This document shows, piece after piece, positions 7,460 through 15,980 of a stretch of DNA of 32,212 nt (the stretch's first letter is position 1; each line of letters opens with the position of its first letter). The notes under the pieces were generated by a model that was given only the letters and a program-made list of their open reading frames with translations, had not been told where the DNA came from and did not search any database. Made by a program: the position numbers and the translations under genes. The DNA comes from Pseudomonadota bacterium (GTDB lineage: Bacteria > Pseudomonadota > Gammaproteobacteria > Steroidobacterales > Steroidobacteraceae): the NCBI GenBank assembly GCA_021816775.1, contig JAKAXA010000038.1, positions 1 through 32,212 on the forward strand, written 5' to 3'.

Positions 7460-8953
7460 CTACACCTTGGCGCGCCGCAGCAGGAAGTCCGCAAGCAGCG
7501 GCGTCGGACGGCCGGTGCTGCCCTTGTGCGCGCCGCTCTGCCAGGCGGTGCCGGCGATGTCGAGGTGCGCCCAGCGCATGCCGCGGGTGAATTTGCCGAG
7601 GAACGCCGCCGCGGTGATGGCCCCGCCGTCGCGGCCGCCGATGTTGGCGAAGTCCGCGAAATTGCTCTTCAGCTGCTCGGCGTACTCCTCGGTGAGCGGC
7701 AGCGGCCAGGCGCGGTCATCGGCGCGCACCCCGGCCTCGATGAGCTCCTGCACCAGCGCCTCATCGTTGCCGATGGCGGCCGAGTGATGATGGCCGAGGG
7801 CGATGACGCAGGCGCCGGTGAGGGTCGCCATGTCGATGAGCGCGGCGGGCTTGAAGCGGCGCGCGTAGTGCAGGGCATCGCACAGCACCAGCCGCCCCTC
7901 GGCGTCGGTGTTGAGAATCTCCACGGTCTGCCCCGAGGAGCTGGTGACGATATCGCCGGGCTTGACGGCCTTGCCGTCCGGCATGTTCTCCACCGCCCCG
8001 ACGATGCCGATGAGCGGCAGCGGCAGTTTCAGCTGCGCGGCGAAGGACAGGGCCGCGAGCACGGCGGCCGCGCCGCTCATGTCGTACTTCATCTCGTCCA
8101 TCTCGGCGGCGGGCTTCAGCGAGATGCCGCCGCTGTCGAAGGTGACGCCCTTGCCCACGAGCACCACCGGTGCCTGGCCGCGCTTGCCGCCCTTGTGCTC
8201 GAGCACGATCAGCCGCGGCGGCTCGCCGCTGCCCTGCGCGACCGCGAGCAGGCAGCCCATCTTCTCGCGCCGCAGGGCCGGCTCATCGAGCACCCGCACC
8301 CGCAGCGAGCGGTGCTCGCGGGCAAGCCGGCGGGCCCGTTCGGCCAGGTAGCGAGGCGTGCAGATGTTTCCCGGCAGGTTGCCGAGGTCGCGTTGCAGCG
8401 CCGCGGCCTGCGCCAGCGCCTCGCCGTGCGCCAGACCGCGCGCGACCTGGCGGGCGGCGGCGCGCGAGGCCGCTTCGGCGAGCACCCGGACCAGGGCGGC
8501 GGGCTTGGGCTTCTTGCCGGTCTTGAGGTCATTGACGCGATACAGCCCCGCGACGGTGAGCTCGGCCACGGCCCGGCCGTAGTAGTAATCGTCGAGCGCC
8601 TCGTGGTCCGGGCGCTCGAGCGCGAAAGCGGCGCTCTTGACGCCGGTTCGCGTGAGCGCCGCGACGGCGGCCGAGACGGCCTTGCGCCAGGACCTGCGCC
8701 CGAAGGCCGTGCGCGCACCGAGGCCCGTCAGCAGCACGCGCCGGGCGGCGAGCCCCGGCAGATCCGTCAGCAGCAGCGTTTCCCCGGCGCGGCCTGGGAA
8801 ATCCCCGCGCCCGAGCAGCGTGGCGAGGCGCCCGCCGGCCGCCCGATCGAGGCGCCGCGCTGCGGCGGTGAGCTCGCTCTCCTCGAAAATCCCGACGATC
8901 AGGCAATCCACCCCGAGCGTGGTGATGCTCGTGCTCCAGGTCTGGAAACGCAT
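7460..8953 (-). CDS. pepA: Leucyl aminopeptidase (cytosol aminopeptidase, M17)
   Basis: A 497-residue two-metal aminopeptidase that removes N-terminal residues from peptides; in E. coli PepA also binds DNA in Xer recombination and carAB control. VGKGVTFDSGG is at 266-276 and NTDAEGRL at 348-355. The metal ligands fit the E. coli pattern with a two-residue shift: K268, D273, D291, D350 and E352; K280 and R354 are the catalytic pair. The N-terminal non-catalytic domain covers about the first 170 residues. The ATG at 8953 has GGAG upstream. It is the first gene of the pepA-holC unit and is divergent from lptF across 213 bp. Confidence 0.98.
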   Translation of the reverse strand: MRFQTWSTSITTLGVDCLIVGIFEESELTAAARRLDRAAGGRLATLLGRGDFPGRAGETLLLTDLPGLAARRVLLTGLGARTAFGRRSWRKAVSAAVAALTRTGVKSAAFALERPDHEALDDYYYGRAVAELTVAGLYRVNDLKTGKKPKPAALVRVLAEAASRAAARQVARGLAHGEALAQAAALQRDLGNLPGNICTPRYLAERARRLAREHRSLRVRVLDEPALRREKMGCLLAVAQGSGEPPRLIVLEHKGGKRGQAPVVLVGKGVTFDSGGISLKPAAEMDEMKYDMSGAAAVLAALSFAAQLKLPLPLIGIVGAVENMPDGKAVKPGDIVTSSSGQTVEILNTDAEGRLVLCDALHYARRFKPAALIDMATLTGACVIALGHHHSAAIGNDEALVQELIEAGVRADDRAWPLPLTEEYAEQLKSNFADFANIGGRDGGAITAAAFLGKFTRGMRWAHLDIAGTAWQSGAHKGSTGRPTPLLADFLLRRAKV

Positions 8954-9012
8954 TCCGCTTCTCCCGTATGCCGGCCACCGCCGGTGAACCCTGTTTTATG
9001 GGCGGCGTCCCA

Positions 9013-9041
9013 TTGAGCTACGCAACCCTCTGCTTTATCTT
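9013..9041 (+). promoter_or_regulatory. Putative sigma70 promoter for lptFG
   Basis: TTGAGC (9013-9018) and TATCTT (9036-9041) are 17 bp apart, each matching four of six consensus bases, in the divergent gap between pepA and lptF. Transcription would start near 9048, about 120 nt before lptF. No equally good promoter for pepA is visible. Confidence 0.4.
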
Positions 9042-9166
9042 CACTAGCGCTGCGCACCGCGCGCTGTTGAGTGCGCCGGACCTGGGCATTGCCGGGACGG
9101 CCCTCGCGCGCGGGCGCGAGCGGGCAGTGTAACTCAAGCCGGTGTTCCGGCGGGCAGGCTCCTCGG

Positions 9167-10258
9167 GTGGGAAAGACTATCGGACGCTACATTTTGCGCG
9201 AGGTGCTGAGCGCCTGGCTGCTGATGATGGCGGTGCTGCTGATCATTCTCACCACCTACGAGGTGGCCGCCGTGCTCGAGCGGGCCGCGGCCGACCAGTT
9301 CCCCCAGGGGGTCATCCTGCGGCTGATCTACCTCGGTCTGCTGCAGTACGTGAGCCTGGTGGCGCCCATGGCGCTGCTGCTGGGGATCGTCTGGGCGTTC
9401 GGGCGGCTCTATCACGACAGCGAGATGGCCGCGGCGCTCGCCTGCGGCGTGCGCCCGGCGGTGCTGTACCGTCCGGTCATCGGCCTGGGGATCGTCGTCG
9501 CCGCGGCCCTCGCGGCGGTCACTCTGGTGCTCGCGCCGGCGGCGACCTACCAGGCCCTCACGCTGCGCGATCAGGCGATCCGCGCCGGGCAGTTCGCGCC
9601 GCTGGCGCCCGGACAGTTCCGCGCCTTCGGCGGCGGCAGCGCCGTGGTCTACGCCCAGCGGGTGGAGCCCGACGGCACCCTCGCCAACGTGTTCATCGAA
9701 CGCACGCGCGGGCCGGTGGTGGAGGTGGCCCTCGCCAACCGGGCGCGCCATACCGTCTCTCCGCACGGCAGCACGCAGACCATCGAGCTGTATCACGGGG
9801 AGCGCTTCGAGGGGGTGCCCGGCAGCGCGGAGTTCCGCATGATGCGCTTCGCCGAGCACACCGTGCCGATTCCGATGCCGCGCTCGAGCACGGTCGTGAC
9901 CGATCTCGATGCGGCGCCGACGGCCGTGCTCTACGCCTCGGCCGACCCGCGCGATCAGGCGAAGCTGCAGTGGCGCATCGCGCTGCCGCTGATGTGCCTG
10001 GTGCTCGCCGTCGTCGCGCTGCCGCTGGCGCGCCTGAAGCCGCGCCAGGGCCGCCATGCGCGCGTGTGGCTCGCGCTGGTGGTGTACGTGGTGTATCTGA
10101 ACCTGCTCACGGCGGGGGAGGCCTGGCTCGGCCGCGGCACCCTCCCGGTGAGTCTGGGACTGTGGTGGGTGCATGCGGTGGTGATCCTGCTCGCGGTCGT
10201 GATCATGCGCGGCCCGGCGGTGGCGCAGCGCGTGCGCTACCGATTGGTGCGCGCATGA
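9167..10258 (+). CDS. lptF: LPS export ABC transporter permease LptF
   Basis: A 363-residue inner-membrane permease of the LptB2FGC complex that extracts lipopolysaccharide and passes it to the periplasmic bridge. Three N-terminal membrane segments, a periplasmic beta-jellyroll (about residues 120-260) and three C-terminal segments match the YjgP/YjgQ family; E. coli LptF has 366 residues. The opening IGRYILREVLSAWL and the early coupling segment FGRLYHDSEMAAALACGV are typical. The GTG at 9167 is chosen because translation from there gives the expected N-terminus; the frame is open further upstream, but that sequence is unlike the family. The stop overlaps the lptG ATG (ATGA). Confidence 0.96.
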   Translation: MGKTIGRYILREVLSAWLLMMAVLLIILTTYEVAAVLERAAADQFPQGVILRLIYLGLLQYVSLVAPMALLLGIVWAFGRLYHDSEMAAALACGVRPAVLYRPVIGLGIVVAAALAAVTLVLAPAATYQALTLRDQAIRAGQFAPLAPGQFRAFGGGSAVVYAQRVEPDGTLANVFIERTRGPVVEVALANRARHTVSPHGSTQTIELYHGERFEGVPGSAEFRMMRFAEHTVPIPMPRSSTVVTDLDAAPTAVLYASADPRDQAKLQWRIALPLMCLVLAVVALPLARLKPRQGRHARVWLALVVYVVYLNLLTAGEAWLGRGTLPVSLGLWWVHAVVILLAVVIMRGPAVAQRVRYRLVRA

Positions 10259-11322
10259 GCATTCTCGACCGCTACATCGTGCGCGCCATTCTCGGCTCGG
10301 TGCTGCTGGTGCTCGCCGTGTTCGTGGTGCTCGGCGGGCTGTTCGCCTTCATCAGCCAGCAGGGCAACATCGGCGTCGGGCATTACACCCTGCTCGATGC
10401 TCTGTGGTTCACCCTGCTCAACGTGCCCGAGCAGGCCTACCAGCTGCTGCCGATCACGACGGTGATCGGCTCGCTGATCGGGCTCGGCGCGCTGGCTCGC
10501 GGGAGCGAGATCACCGTGATCCGCGCCACCGGGATGTCGGTGCGGCGCCTGGCGGGGGCGGCGCTCATTGCCGCGCTGATCCTGATCGCCGCCGAGGCGG
10601 TGGTCGGGGAGTTCGTCGCGCCGCAGCTGCAGGAGGCGGCCAGCCAGCAGCGCGCCTTCAGCCAGTACAACACCATCAGCTTCGGCGGCGGCACGGGCGC
10701 ATGGGCGCGCGACGGCGATCTGATCCTGAACGTCTCGCGCCAGTCGGGCTCGCGGCGCTTCGGCGGCATGCAGGTGTTCGAGCTGTCCCCGACGCATCAG
10801 CTGCTCGCCATCGGGCACGCCACGCGCGCCACCGCCGCGGGCGGTGACCGCTGGCTGCTCGATCACTACACGGCCTCGCACTTCACGGGCGATCGCGTCA
10901 CGGTGCGCCCGAGCGGCCCGAAGGTGCTGCATTCGAACATCTCGGCGAGCTTCCTCGGCTTCGCCGTACAGGATCCGGCACAGATGACCCTGCGTTCGCT
11001 GTGGCAGCTAATCGGCTATTACCGGGCCAACTCCATCGACGCCAGCCAGTACGTGTTCGCGTTCTGGTCGCGCATCGCGCGCACCGTGGCCATCGTCTTC
11101 TCGGTGCTGCTCGCCGTGCCGCTGGTGCTCGGCTCGATGCGCTCGGCGGGCGCGGGAGCGCGGACCATGCTCGGGCTCGGCATCGGCATCGCCTTCTTCC
11201 TGCTGCAGCGGCTCATCGAGAGCGGCACCATCGTCTTTCACCTCGATCCGGTGATCCTGGCGTGGCTGCCGACGGTGCTGTTCGCCACCGTGACGATGCT
11301 GCTGTTCGCGAGCGCCCGCTGA
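10255..11322 (+). CDS. lptG: LPS export ABC transporter permease LptG
   Basis: A 355-residue partner of LptF with the same fold: N-terminal membrane segments, a periplasmic jellyroll (about 120-255) and C-terminal segments. The N-terminus (SILDRYIVRAILGSVLLVL) and the coupling segment LGALARGSEITVIRATGMSVRRL match LptG. The C-terminal SRIARTVAIVFSVLLAVPLVLGS, followed by a glycine-rich stretch, is also characteristic. The ATG overlaps the lptF stop by four bases, so the subunits are co-translated. The gene ends 19 bp from the convergent DUF4340 gene, with a hairpin in the gap. Confidence 0.96.
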   Translation: MSILDRYIVRAILGSVLLVLAVFVVLGGLFAFISQQGNIGVGHYTLLDALWFTLLNVPEQAYQLLPITTVIGSLIGLGALARGSEITVIRATGMSVRRLAGAALIAALILIAAEAVVGEFVAPQLQEAASQQRAFSQYNTISFGGGTGAWARDGDLILNVSRQSGSRRFGGMQVFELSPTHQLLAIGHATRATAAGGDRWLLDHYTASHFTGDRVTVRPSGPKVLHSNISASFLGFAVQDPAQMTLRSLWQLIGYYRANSIDASQYVFAFWSRIARTVAIVFSVLLAVPLVLGSMRSAGAGARTMLGLGIGIAFFLLQRLIESGTIVFHLDPVILAWLPTVLFATVTMLLFASAR

Positions 11323-11323
11323 G

Positions 11324-11342
11324 ACCTGCTCGGGCGGCAGGT
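11324..11342. terminator. Shared hairpin between convergent lptG and the DUF4340 gene
   Basis: ACCTGC (11324-11329) and GCAGGT (11337-11342) form a perfect 6-bp stem with a 7-base loop. It fills the whole gap between the two stop codons and touches the stop of the minus-strand gene. There is no strong T-run on either side, so a bidirectional terminator is probable but not certain. Confidence 0.4.
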
Positions 11343-12370
11343 TATCGCCGCGCCGCCGGCTGAGGCTTCGGCAGCGGCTTCAGCAGCCCCGAGAGCGGCT
11401 GGAAGATCTGCTTGAAGGTGTAGCCCGGGATCCGGTATTGCCAGCCGTGCACGCGCGCGTTGATGCGCGCGGCCGCGGCGGCGGCCTTCGGTCCGGCGGC
11501 GCGCGCGGTGAGCTCGATGTAGTGGGGGCCCTGCTTCGCGGCCTGATAGCCGCTCACCGCGACGGTGAGGCCATCGAACGTCGTGAACTGCGCGCTGGAG
11601 AGGCGCACGCCCTTCGGTGTCGGGGCGGCCTTGCGCACATTGCTCAGCGTGAGATTCGACAAGGCGCTCGCCACCACGTTGCCGGCATCCGCGCTCGCCA
11701 GAGCGCGTCCGGGTGGAACGCCGATGACGTGGAAATTGACATCAGTGGCCTGGGCGCGCTCGATGCGGTAGGGGCGCTCGCCGGCCGGATGCTCCTCGAT
11801 GCTGCGCACCTGCTTGCGGCGCACGTCGACGATGATCGGCTCGAGCCACTCGGCGGGCTTGGCGTCGGCCATCACCAGCGGCGCGGCGAGCAGGGTCTGC
11901 TTGTGCCCCACGCGGCGCACGTACGAGCCGATGCCCTCGTCGGTGTGACCGACGATGAGCGACCAGGTGCGCTTCGGGCTCACCACCTCGATGCGCACGC
12001 CGCTCGCGCCGGCGGCGCTCAGCGACTGCACGCCGAGCAGCGGATAGTTCTGCTTCAGACGCGTCTTGCGCGCCATCGCCTTGAGGTTGCCGAGATCGAT
12101 GAGCAGCTTGCGCAGCTTGCCCGAGTCGGCCGGGTAGCCGACGCTTTTCACCATCCAGCGCAACGCGCCCTTGGCGAGCGTGACCCGCTGGCCGCCCGGA
12201 CCGCTGATGCGCACCGAGGTGACGTCGTTGAGGTGGTTGGCCAGGCCCGGCAGCACCGTCATGCCGGCGACCGAGGCGCTGCCGCGATGCTCATCGTGCG
12301 CCACCCACACCGCGAGGGCCAGTATGGCGATGCTCGCGGCGAACAGGATTCCGAGTCGACGTTCAGTCAT
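11342..12370 (-). CDS. DUF4340 domain-containing protein
   Basis: A 342-residue protein with one N-terminal membrane anchor (about residues 7-24) and a large periplasmic part. The stretch LNDVTSVRISGPGGQRVTLAKG and the following W, SGKLRKLLIDLGNLKA and a late WQYRIPGYTFKQ fit the DUF4340 family (PF14238), usually found next to GldG-like ABC genes. Its molecular role is not known. The ATG overlaps the stop of the GldG-like gene (ATGA), so it is the last gene of that cassette. The Pro/Lys-rich C-terminus (LLKPLPKPQPAARR) looks flexible. Confidence 0.85.
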   Translation of the reverse strand: MTERRLGILFAASIAILALAVWVAHDEHRGSASVAGMTVLPGLANHLNDVTSVRISGPGGQRVTLAKGALRWMVKSVGYPADSGKLRKLLIDLGNLKAMARKTRLKQNYPLLGVQSLSAAGASGVRIEVVSPKRTWSLIVGHTDEGIGSYVRRVGHKQTLLAAPLVMADAKPAEWLEPIIVDVRRKQVRSIEEHPAGERPYRIERAQATDVNFHVIGVPPGRALASADAGNVVASALSNLTLSNVRKAAPTPKGVRLSSAQFTTFDGLTVAVSGYQAAKQGPHYIELTARAAGPKAAAAAARINARVHGWQYRIPGYTFKQIFQPLSGLLKPLPKPQPAARR

Positions 12371-14241
12371 GTGTGCTCCCGCTTCTGACCGGTGTGGCCG
12401 CGGCGGCGCCGCCGCAGCGCCGCGCCGGCGAGCGCCAGCAGCGCGAACGCGGCCGGCATGACGATGATGTTCATGACCTTAAGCTCCGTGCCGAGCTCAT
12501 CGATGCTGCGCACCAATCCCGCCTGCACCGCGCGCAGGCGCTTCCTGATCGAGAGCCGCTCGGCCTCGAAGTGCTGCAGTTCGCGCTCCTGGGCCGGCGT
12601 CAGAATGAGCGTCGACTTGTTGTTGCGCTTGGTCTGCAGCAGCGTCAGCTGCTGCTCGGTCTGTTGCAGCTCCTGCTGCAGCCGCTGCTGCTGCGCCCGG
12701 TAGCGCACCTCGGCGGCGTGGCGCAGCGCCTCGACGCGGGTGAACGGCCGGGTGAAGCCGGCTTTGCCGCGCACGCTGATCAGATCGTCGCTGCCGGCGA
12801 AGTTGTCGATCGCATTCATCACCAGATCGCCGTTGCTCGCCCACGCCTCCGCGATCGGCTGGCCGAACAGGTTCATGGTGTGCACCCACAGGAAGTCGGC
12901 CAGCATGTCCGAATCGGCGAACACCAGCAGGTGCAGCGGTTTGGCGGCCGCTGTGAGCACCTTCGCGCCGCTCGGCAGCTTCACCCCCTTGGGCGGGCCG
13001 TCCGGGAAGGCGGTCTTGACCCTGCCGGTGACGCGCGCCCCGAAGGTGTAGCGCTTGCCGGTGGGCTTGAAGGCGTTGAGCAGGCTCGACGGGTCGGTCA
13101 TGCCGGCGAGCAGCTCGGCGGCCACCGGCCTCGCCTCGGTGCTGCTCCAGAGCAGCGGCTTGAAGGTCGTCCCGGCGCCCTTGATGGGGCTCAGGGACCC
13201 GGCAGTGTCGAGGTTGACTCGTGAGAGCCCCGCGGTGACCACGTCGTTCTGGGACATGTCGGCCTTGCCGAGGCCGATGATCACCGGGTCGAGGCTGGGG
13301 GCGCCGTTGGGGCCGGCGACGTTGAGCGCGAGCGCGCTGTCGGCGATGACCTCGTTGGGATTGAAGCGCACGCCCCAGGAGGCGAGCAGCCCGGCCAGAT
13401 CCGGCCCGCCGGCCGCCGGCGGCGCATCGGGCGCGGCGGCCGACTCGGCCAGCGGATCGACGAAGGCGATGATGTGGCCGCCGGCGAGCGCGTACTGATC
13501 GATGGCGAAGCGCGTGGCCGGCGGCAGGTTGCGCGGATTGGCGAGCACCAGCACGCGGGTGTCGGCGGGGATGCTCGTGGCGCCGGGCCGCAGGGCATGC
13601 ACGTCATAGAGCTGCGTGGCCTGGCGGTACACGAGCCAGGGCTGGCGCATCTGGCCGCTCTGCGGATTGAACCCGCCGGTCATCGGCAGGCCCGAGTACC
13701 ACTCCACGTCGGGCTTCTGCGGATGCGCCAGCCGATAGATCAGCTTGGCGACGTCGTACTCGAGGAAGCGCTGCTTGCTCGGGTCGAAGAACGGAATGGC
13801 CTCATGGCCGTTGGTGGAGTTGGTGCCGGCGAGGCCGAAATAGAACTTGCTGCCGGCGGAGTTCATCGGCGCGCCGGTCACGCCGAGCTCGGCGGCGCGG
13901 TCCTCCTCGACCGAAAAGGGGCGCGGATCGATGATGTGCAGGCGGATCTTGCCGTCGGCCTGGTCGGCCACCTCGCGCAGGAAGTTCTCCACGTGATCGC
14001 CGTAGGCGCGCAGCTGCGGCACGTTCTCGGCCGCCTTGCTGGAGTAGAAGAAGTAGAGGTCGATCGGCTCGGGAATGCTCTTCAGGATGCGCCGGGTGCC
14101 GCTTGAGAGCGTGTACAGGTGGTTGGCGGTGAGGTCGATCTGCCAGCCCGAGAGCGCGTAGTTGAAGATGATGATCAGGCCGACGAGCAGCACCGCCAGC
14201 GCACCCACCGAGCTCCAGCCGAGAGTCGAGCGTTTCATCAT
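12367..14241 (-). CDS. GldG-family ABC-associated membrane protein
   Basis: A 624-residue protein with a membrane segment near residues 10-30 and another near the C-terminus (about 585-610). Between them is the ABC-type uncharacterised transport domain (PF09822), seen in ANHLYTLSSGTRRILKSIPEPIDLYFFYS and in REVADQADGKIRLHIIDPRPF. A Gln/Glu/Leu-rich coiled coil (RYRAQQQRLQQELQQTEQQLTLLQ) precedes the last membrane segment. GldG in Bacteroidetes belongs to a gliding/secretion ABC transporter; in Proteobacteria the substrate is unknown. It lies between the permease (9-bp gap) and DUF4340 (4-bp overlap). ATG codons at 14241 and 14238 are both possible; GGAG is upstream. Confidence 0.87.
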   Translation of the reverse strand: MMKRSTLGWSSVGALAVLLVGLIIIFNYALSGWQIDLTANHLYTLSSGTRRILKSIPEPIDLYFFYSSKAAENVPQLRAYGDHVENFLREVADQADGKIRLHIIDPRPFSVEEDRAAELGVTGAPMNSAGSKFYFGLAGTNSTNGHEAIPFFDPSKQRFLEYDVAKLIYRLAHPQKPDVEWYSGLPMTGGFNPQSGQMRQPWLVYRQATQLYDVHALRPGATSIPADTRVLVLANPRNLPPATRFAIDQYALAGGHIIAFVDPLAESAAAPDAPPAAGGPDLAGLLASWGVRFNPNEVIADSALALNVAGPNGAPSLDPVIIGLGKADMSQNDVVTAGLSRVNLDTAGSLSPIKGAGTTFKPLLWSSTEARPVAAELLAGMTDPSSLLNAFKPTGKRYTFGARVTGRVKTAFPDGPPKGVKLPSGAKVLTAAAKPLHLLVFADSDMLADFLWVHTMNLFGQPIAEAWASNGDLVMNAIDNFAGSDDLISVRGKAGFTRPFTRVEALRHAAEVRYRAQQQRLQQELQQTEQQLTLLQTKRNNKSTLILTPAQERELQHFEAERLSIRKRLRAVQAGLVRSIDELGTELKVMNIIVMPAAFALLALAGAALRRRRRGHTGQKREHT

Positions 14242-14250
14242 GCTGCGCTC

Positions 14251-14985
14251 CTAATCCGCTTTGCGCAGGTCGATGGCGACCGTGGTGGTGAACAGGAAAA
14301 AGCCGATCAGCATCGCAAAATACAGGATGTCGCGTGCCTCGAGGACGCCGCGGGTGATCGACTGGAAGTGTGTCAGCAGCGACAGCGAGGCGACGGCCTC
14401 GATGAGCATCTCAGGCGCCCAGCCGCGGAATGCATCGAGCACGAGCGGGTAGCCCGCGAGCAGCAGCACGAAGCAGGCGGCCACCCCGAGGATGAAGGCC
14501 ACCACCTGATTGCGCGTCAGCGCCGACATGCACGAGCCGATGGCGAGAAAGCCGCCGGCGAGCAGCAGGCTGCCGAGGTACGAGGCGAAGATCACCCCGT
14601 TGTCGGGGCTGCCGAGGTAGTTGACGGTGATCCAGATCGGAAAGGTGAGCGCGAGGGCGATCCCGGTGAAGATCCACGCGGCCAGATATTTTCCGAGCAC
14701 TGCCTCCCAGACCTTCACCGGCAGCGTCATCAGCAGCTCGATGCTGCCCGATTTGCGCTCCTCGGCCCACAGCTTCATGGTGAGCGCGGGGATCAGGAAC
14801 AGGTACAGCCAGGGATGGAACATGAAGAACGGCCTGAGGTCCGCCTGGCCGAGCTGGAAGAAGCCCCCCACGTAGAACGTGAAGGCGTTGGCCAGCACCA
14901 GGAAGATGAGTATGAATACGTAGGCGAGCGGCGTTGCGAAATAACTCGCGAGCTCGCGGCGCAGGATCAGTGCCACGTTGCGCAT
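14251..14985 (-). CDS. ABC transporter permease (GldF-like, ABC-2 type)
   Basis: A 244-residue ABC-2 permease with six hydrophobic segments. The N-terminal RRELASYFATPLAYVFILIF and the internal LTMKLWAEERKSGSIELLMTLPV motif are typical of the GldF/NosY-like group. It should form the membrane channel with the ATPase encoded just upstream (19-bp gap) and work with the GldG-like protein. No substrate can be deduced. Confidence 0.9.
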   Translation of the reverse strand: MRNVALILRRELASYFATPLAYVFILIFLVLANAFTFYVGGFFQLGQADLRPFFMFHPWLYLFLIPALTMKLWAEERKSGSIELLMTLPVKVWEAVLGKYLAAWIFTGIALALTFPIWITVNYLGSPDNGVIFASYLGSLLLAGGFLAIGSCMSALTRNQVVAFILGVAACFVLLLAGYPLVLDAFRGWAPEMLIEAVASLSLLTHFQSITRGVLEARDILYFAMLIGFFLFTTTVAIDLRKAD

Positions 14986-15004
14986 GCGTCCCCCAGGTGT
15001 GCCG

Positions 15005-15928
15005 TCAGGTGGTAATGGTCCGGAACACGTCGTCGAGCCGCCCCGATTCCAGGTGCAGCTCCTTCAGCTGCAGGCCCTGGCTCGCCGCGAGCGCCGAGAT
15101 GTCCTGCAGGATCATCGCGCCGGCGCGCGGCAGCGCCGTCAGGCGCGCCTCGCGCTCGCGCACCTCGACGTCGGCGACTGCCGGCAGCGCGGCGAGCGCC
15201 TTGCGGGCCGCTTCCAGCTGGTCGGCGCGCGAGAGCTGCAGCGACACGGCGTTGTGGTAGCGCGAGCGCGTGGTCAGATGCAGCGGCGTATCGTCGGCGA
15301 CGATGCGTCCGCGCGCGATGATGATGGCGCGAGTGCAGACCGCGTCGACCTCCTCGAGAATGTGCGTGGAGATCACGGTGATCTTCTCGTGCGCCATCTC
15401 CTCGATCAGGGTGCGCACCTCATGCTTCTGATTCGGATCGAGGCCGTCGGTGGGCTCATCGAGCACCAGCACCGGCGGGTCGTGCATGATGGCCTGTGCC
15501 AGGCCGACGCGCCGCTTGAAGCCCTTGGAAAGGGTCTCGACGGGCTGCTCAAGAACGCTCGCGAGCTGCAGGCGCTCGATCACGTAGTTGAGGCGATCGC
15601 GCTTGCGCGGCCCCTCGAGGCGTCGCACATCGGCGATGAACTCGAGGAACGCCTGCACGCGCATCTCGCCGTAGCTCGGGGCGCCCTCGGGCAGATACCC
15701 GAGGCACTGGCGCGCCGCGAGCGGCTCGGTCTCGACGTCATGGCCGCAGATGCTCGCGCGCCCGGAGGTGGGCGTGACGAAGCCGGCCAGCATGCGCATG
15801 GTGGTGGTCTTGCCCGCGCCGTTGGGGCCGAGAAATCCCAGCACTTCGCCCGGGCTCACTTCGAAGGTGACATCCTCGACGGCCGTCACCGCCGGGTAGC
15901 GCTTGCACAGGTGCTCGGTCTTGATCAT
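15005..15928 (-). CDS. ABC transporter ATP-binding protein (GldA-like)
   Basis: A 307-residue nucleotide-binding subunit. Walker A GPNGAGKTT is at 34-42, the signature LSKGFKRR at 133-140 (LSKG rather than LSGG, as is usual in this branch), Walker B VLVLDEP at 153-159, and the switch His at 189 (STH). A C-terminal domain of about 80 residues follows, as in GldA and related exporters. I start at the ATG at 15928 because AAGGAGG lies immediately upstream; an earlier ATG at 15952 would add eight residues without a good ribosome site. It is the first ABC gene of the cassette, 52 bp after the rhomboid gene. Confidence 0.92.
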   Translation of the reverse strand: MIKTEHLCKRYPAVTAVEDVTFEVSPGEVLGFLGPNGAGKTTTMRMLAGFVTPTSGRASICGHDVETEPLAARQCLGYLPEGAPSYGEMRVQAFLEFIADVRRLEGPRKRDRLNYVIERLQLASVLEQPVETLSKGFKRRVGLAQAIMHDPPVLVLDEPTDGLDPNQKHEVRTLIEEMAHEKITVISTHILEEVDAVCTRAIIIARGRIVADDTPLHLTTRSRYHNAVSLQLSRADQLEAARKALAALPAVADVEVREREARLTALPRAGAMILQDISALAASQGLQLKELHLESGRLDDVFRTITT

Positions 15929-15980
15929 GGCGCCTCCTTCCCAGGGAGCCATAGAGTTGCCCTTGGGCGAAAAAGTTCCA

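Noticed and set aside
6863-9016. 717-codon plus-strand open frame opposite holC and pepA
   Set aside because: It crosses two recognised genes and an intergenic gap, and its residue mix is that of an antisense shadow.
15959-15968. GCCCTTGGGC with A/T run as a terminator between the rhomboid and ATPase genes
   Set aside because: On the gene strand the T-run precedes the stem instead of following it, and the loop is too short for a normal hairpin.
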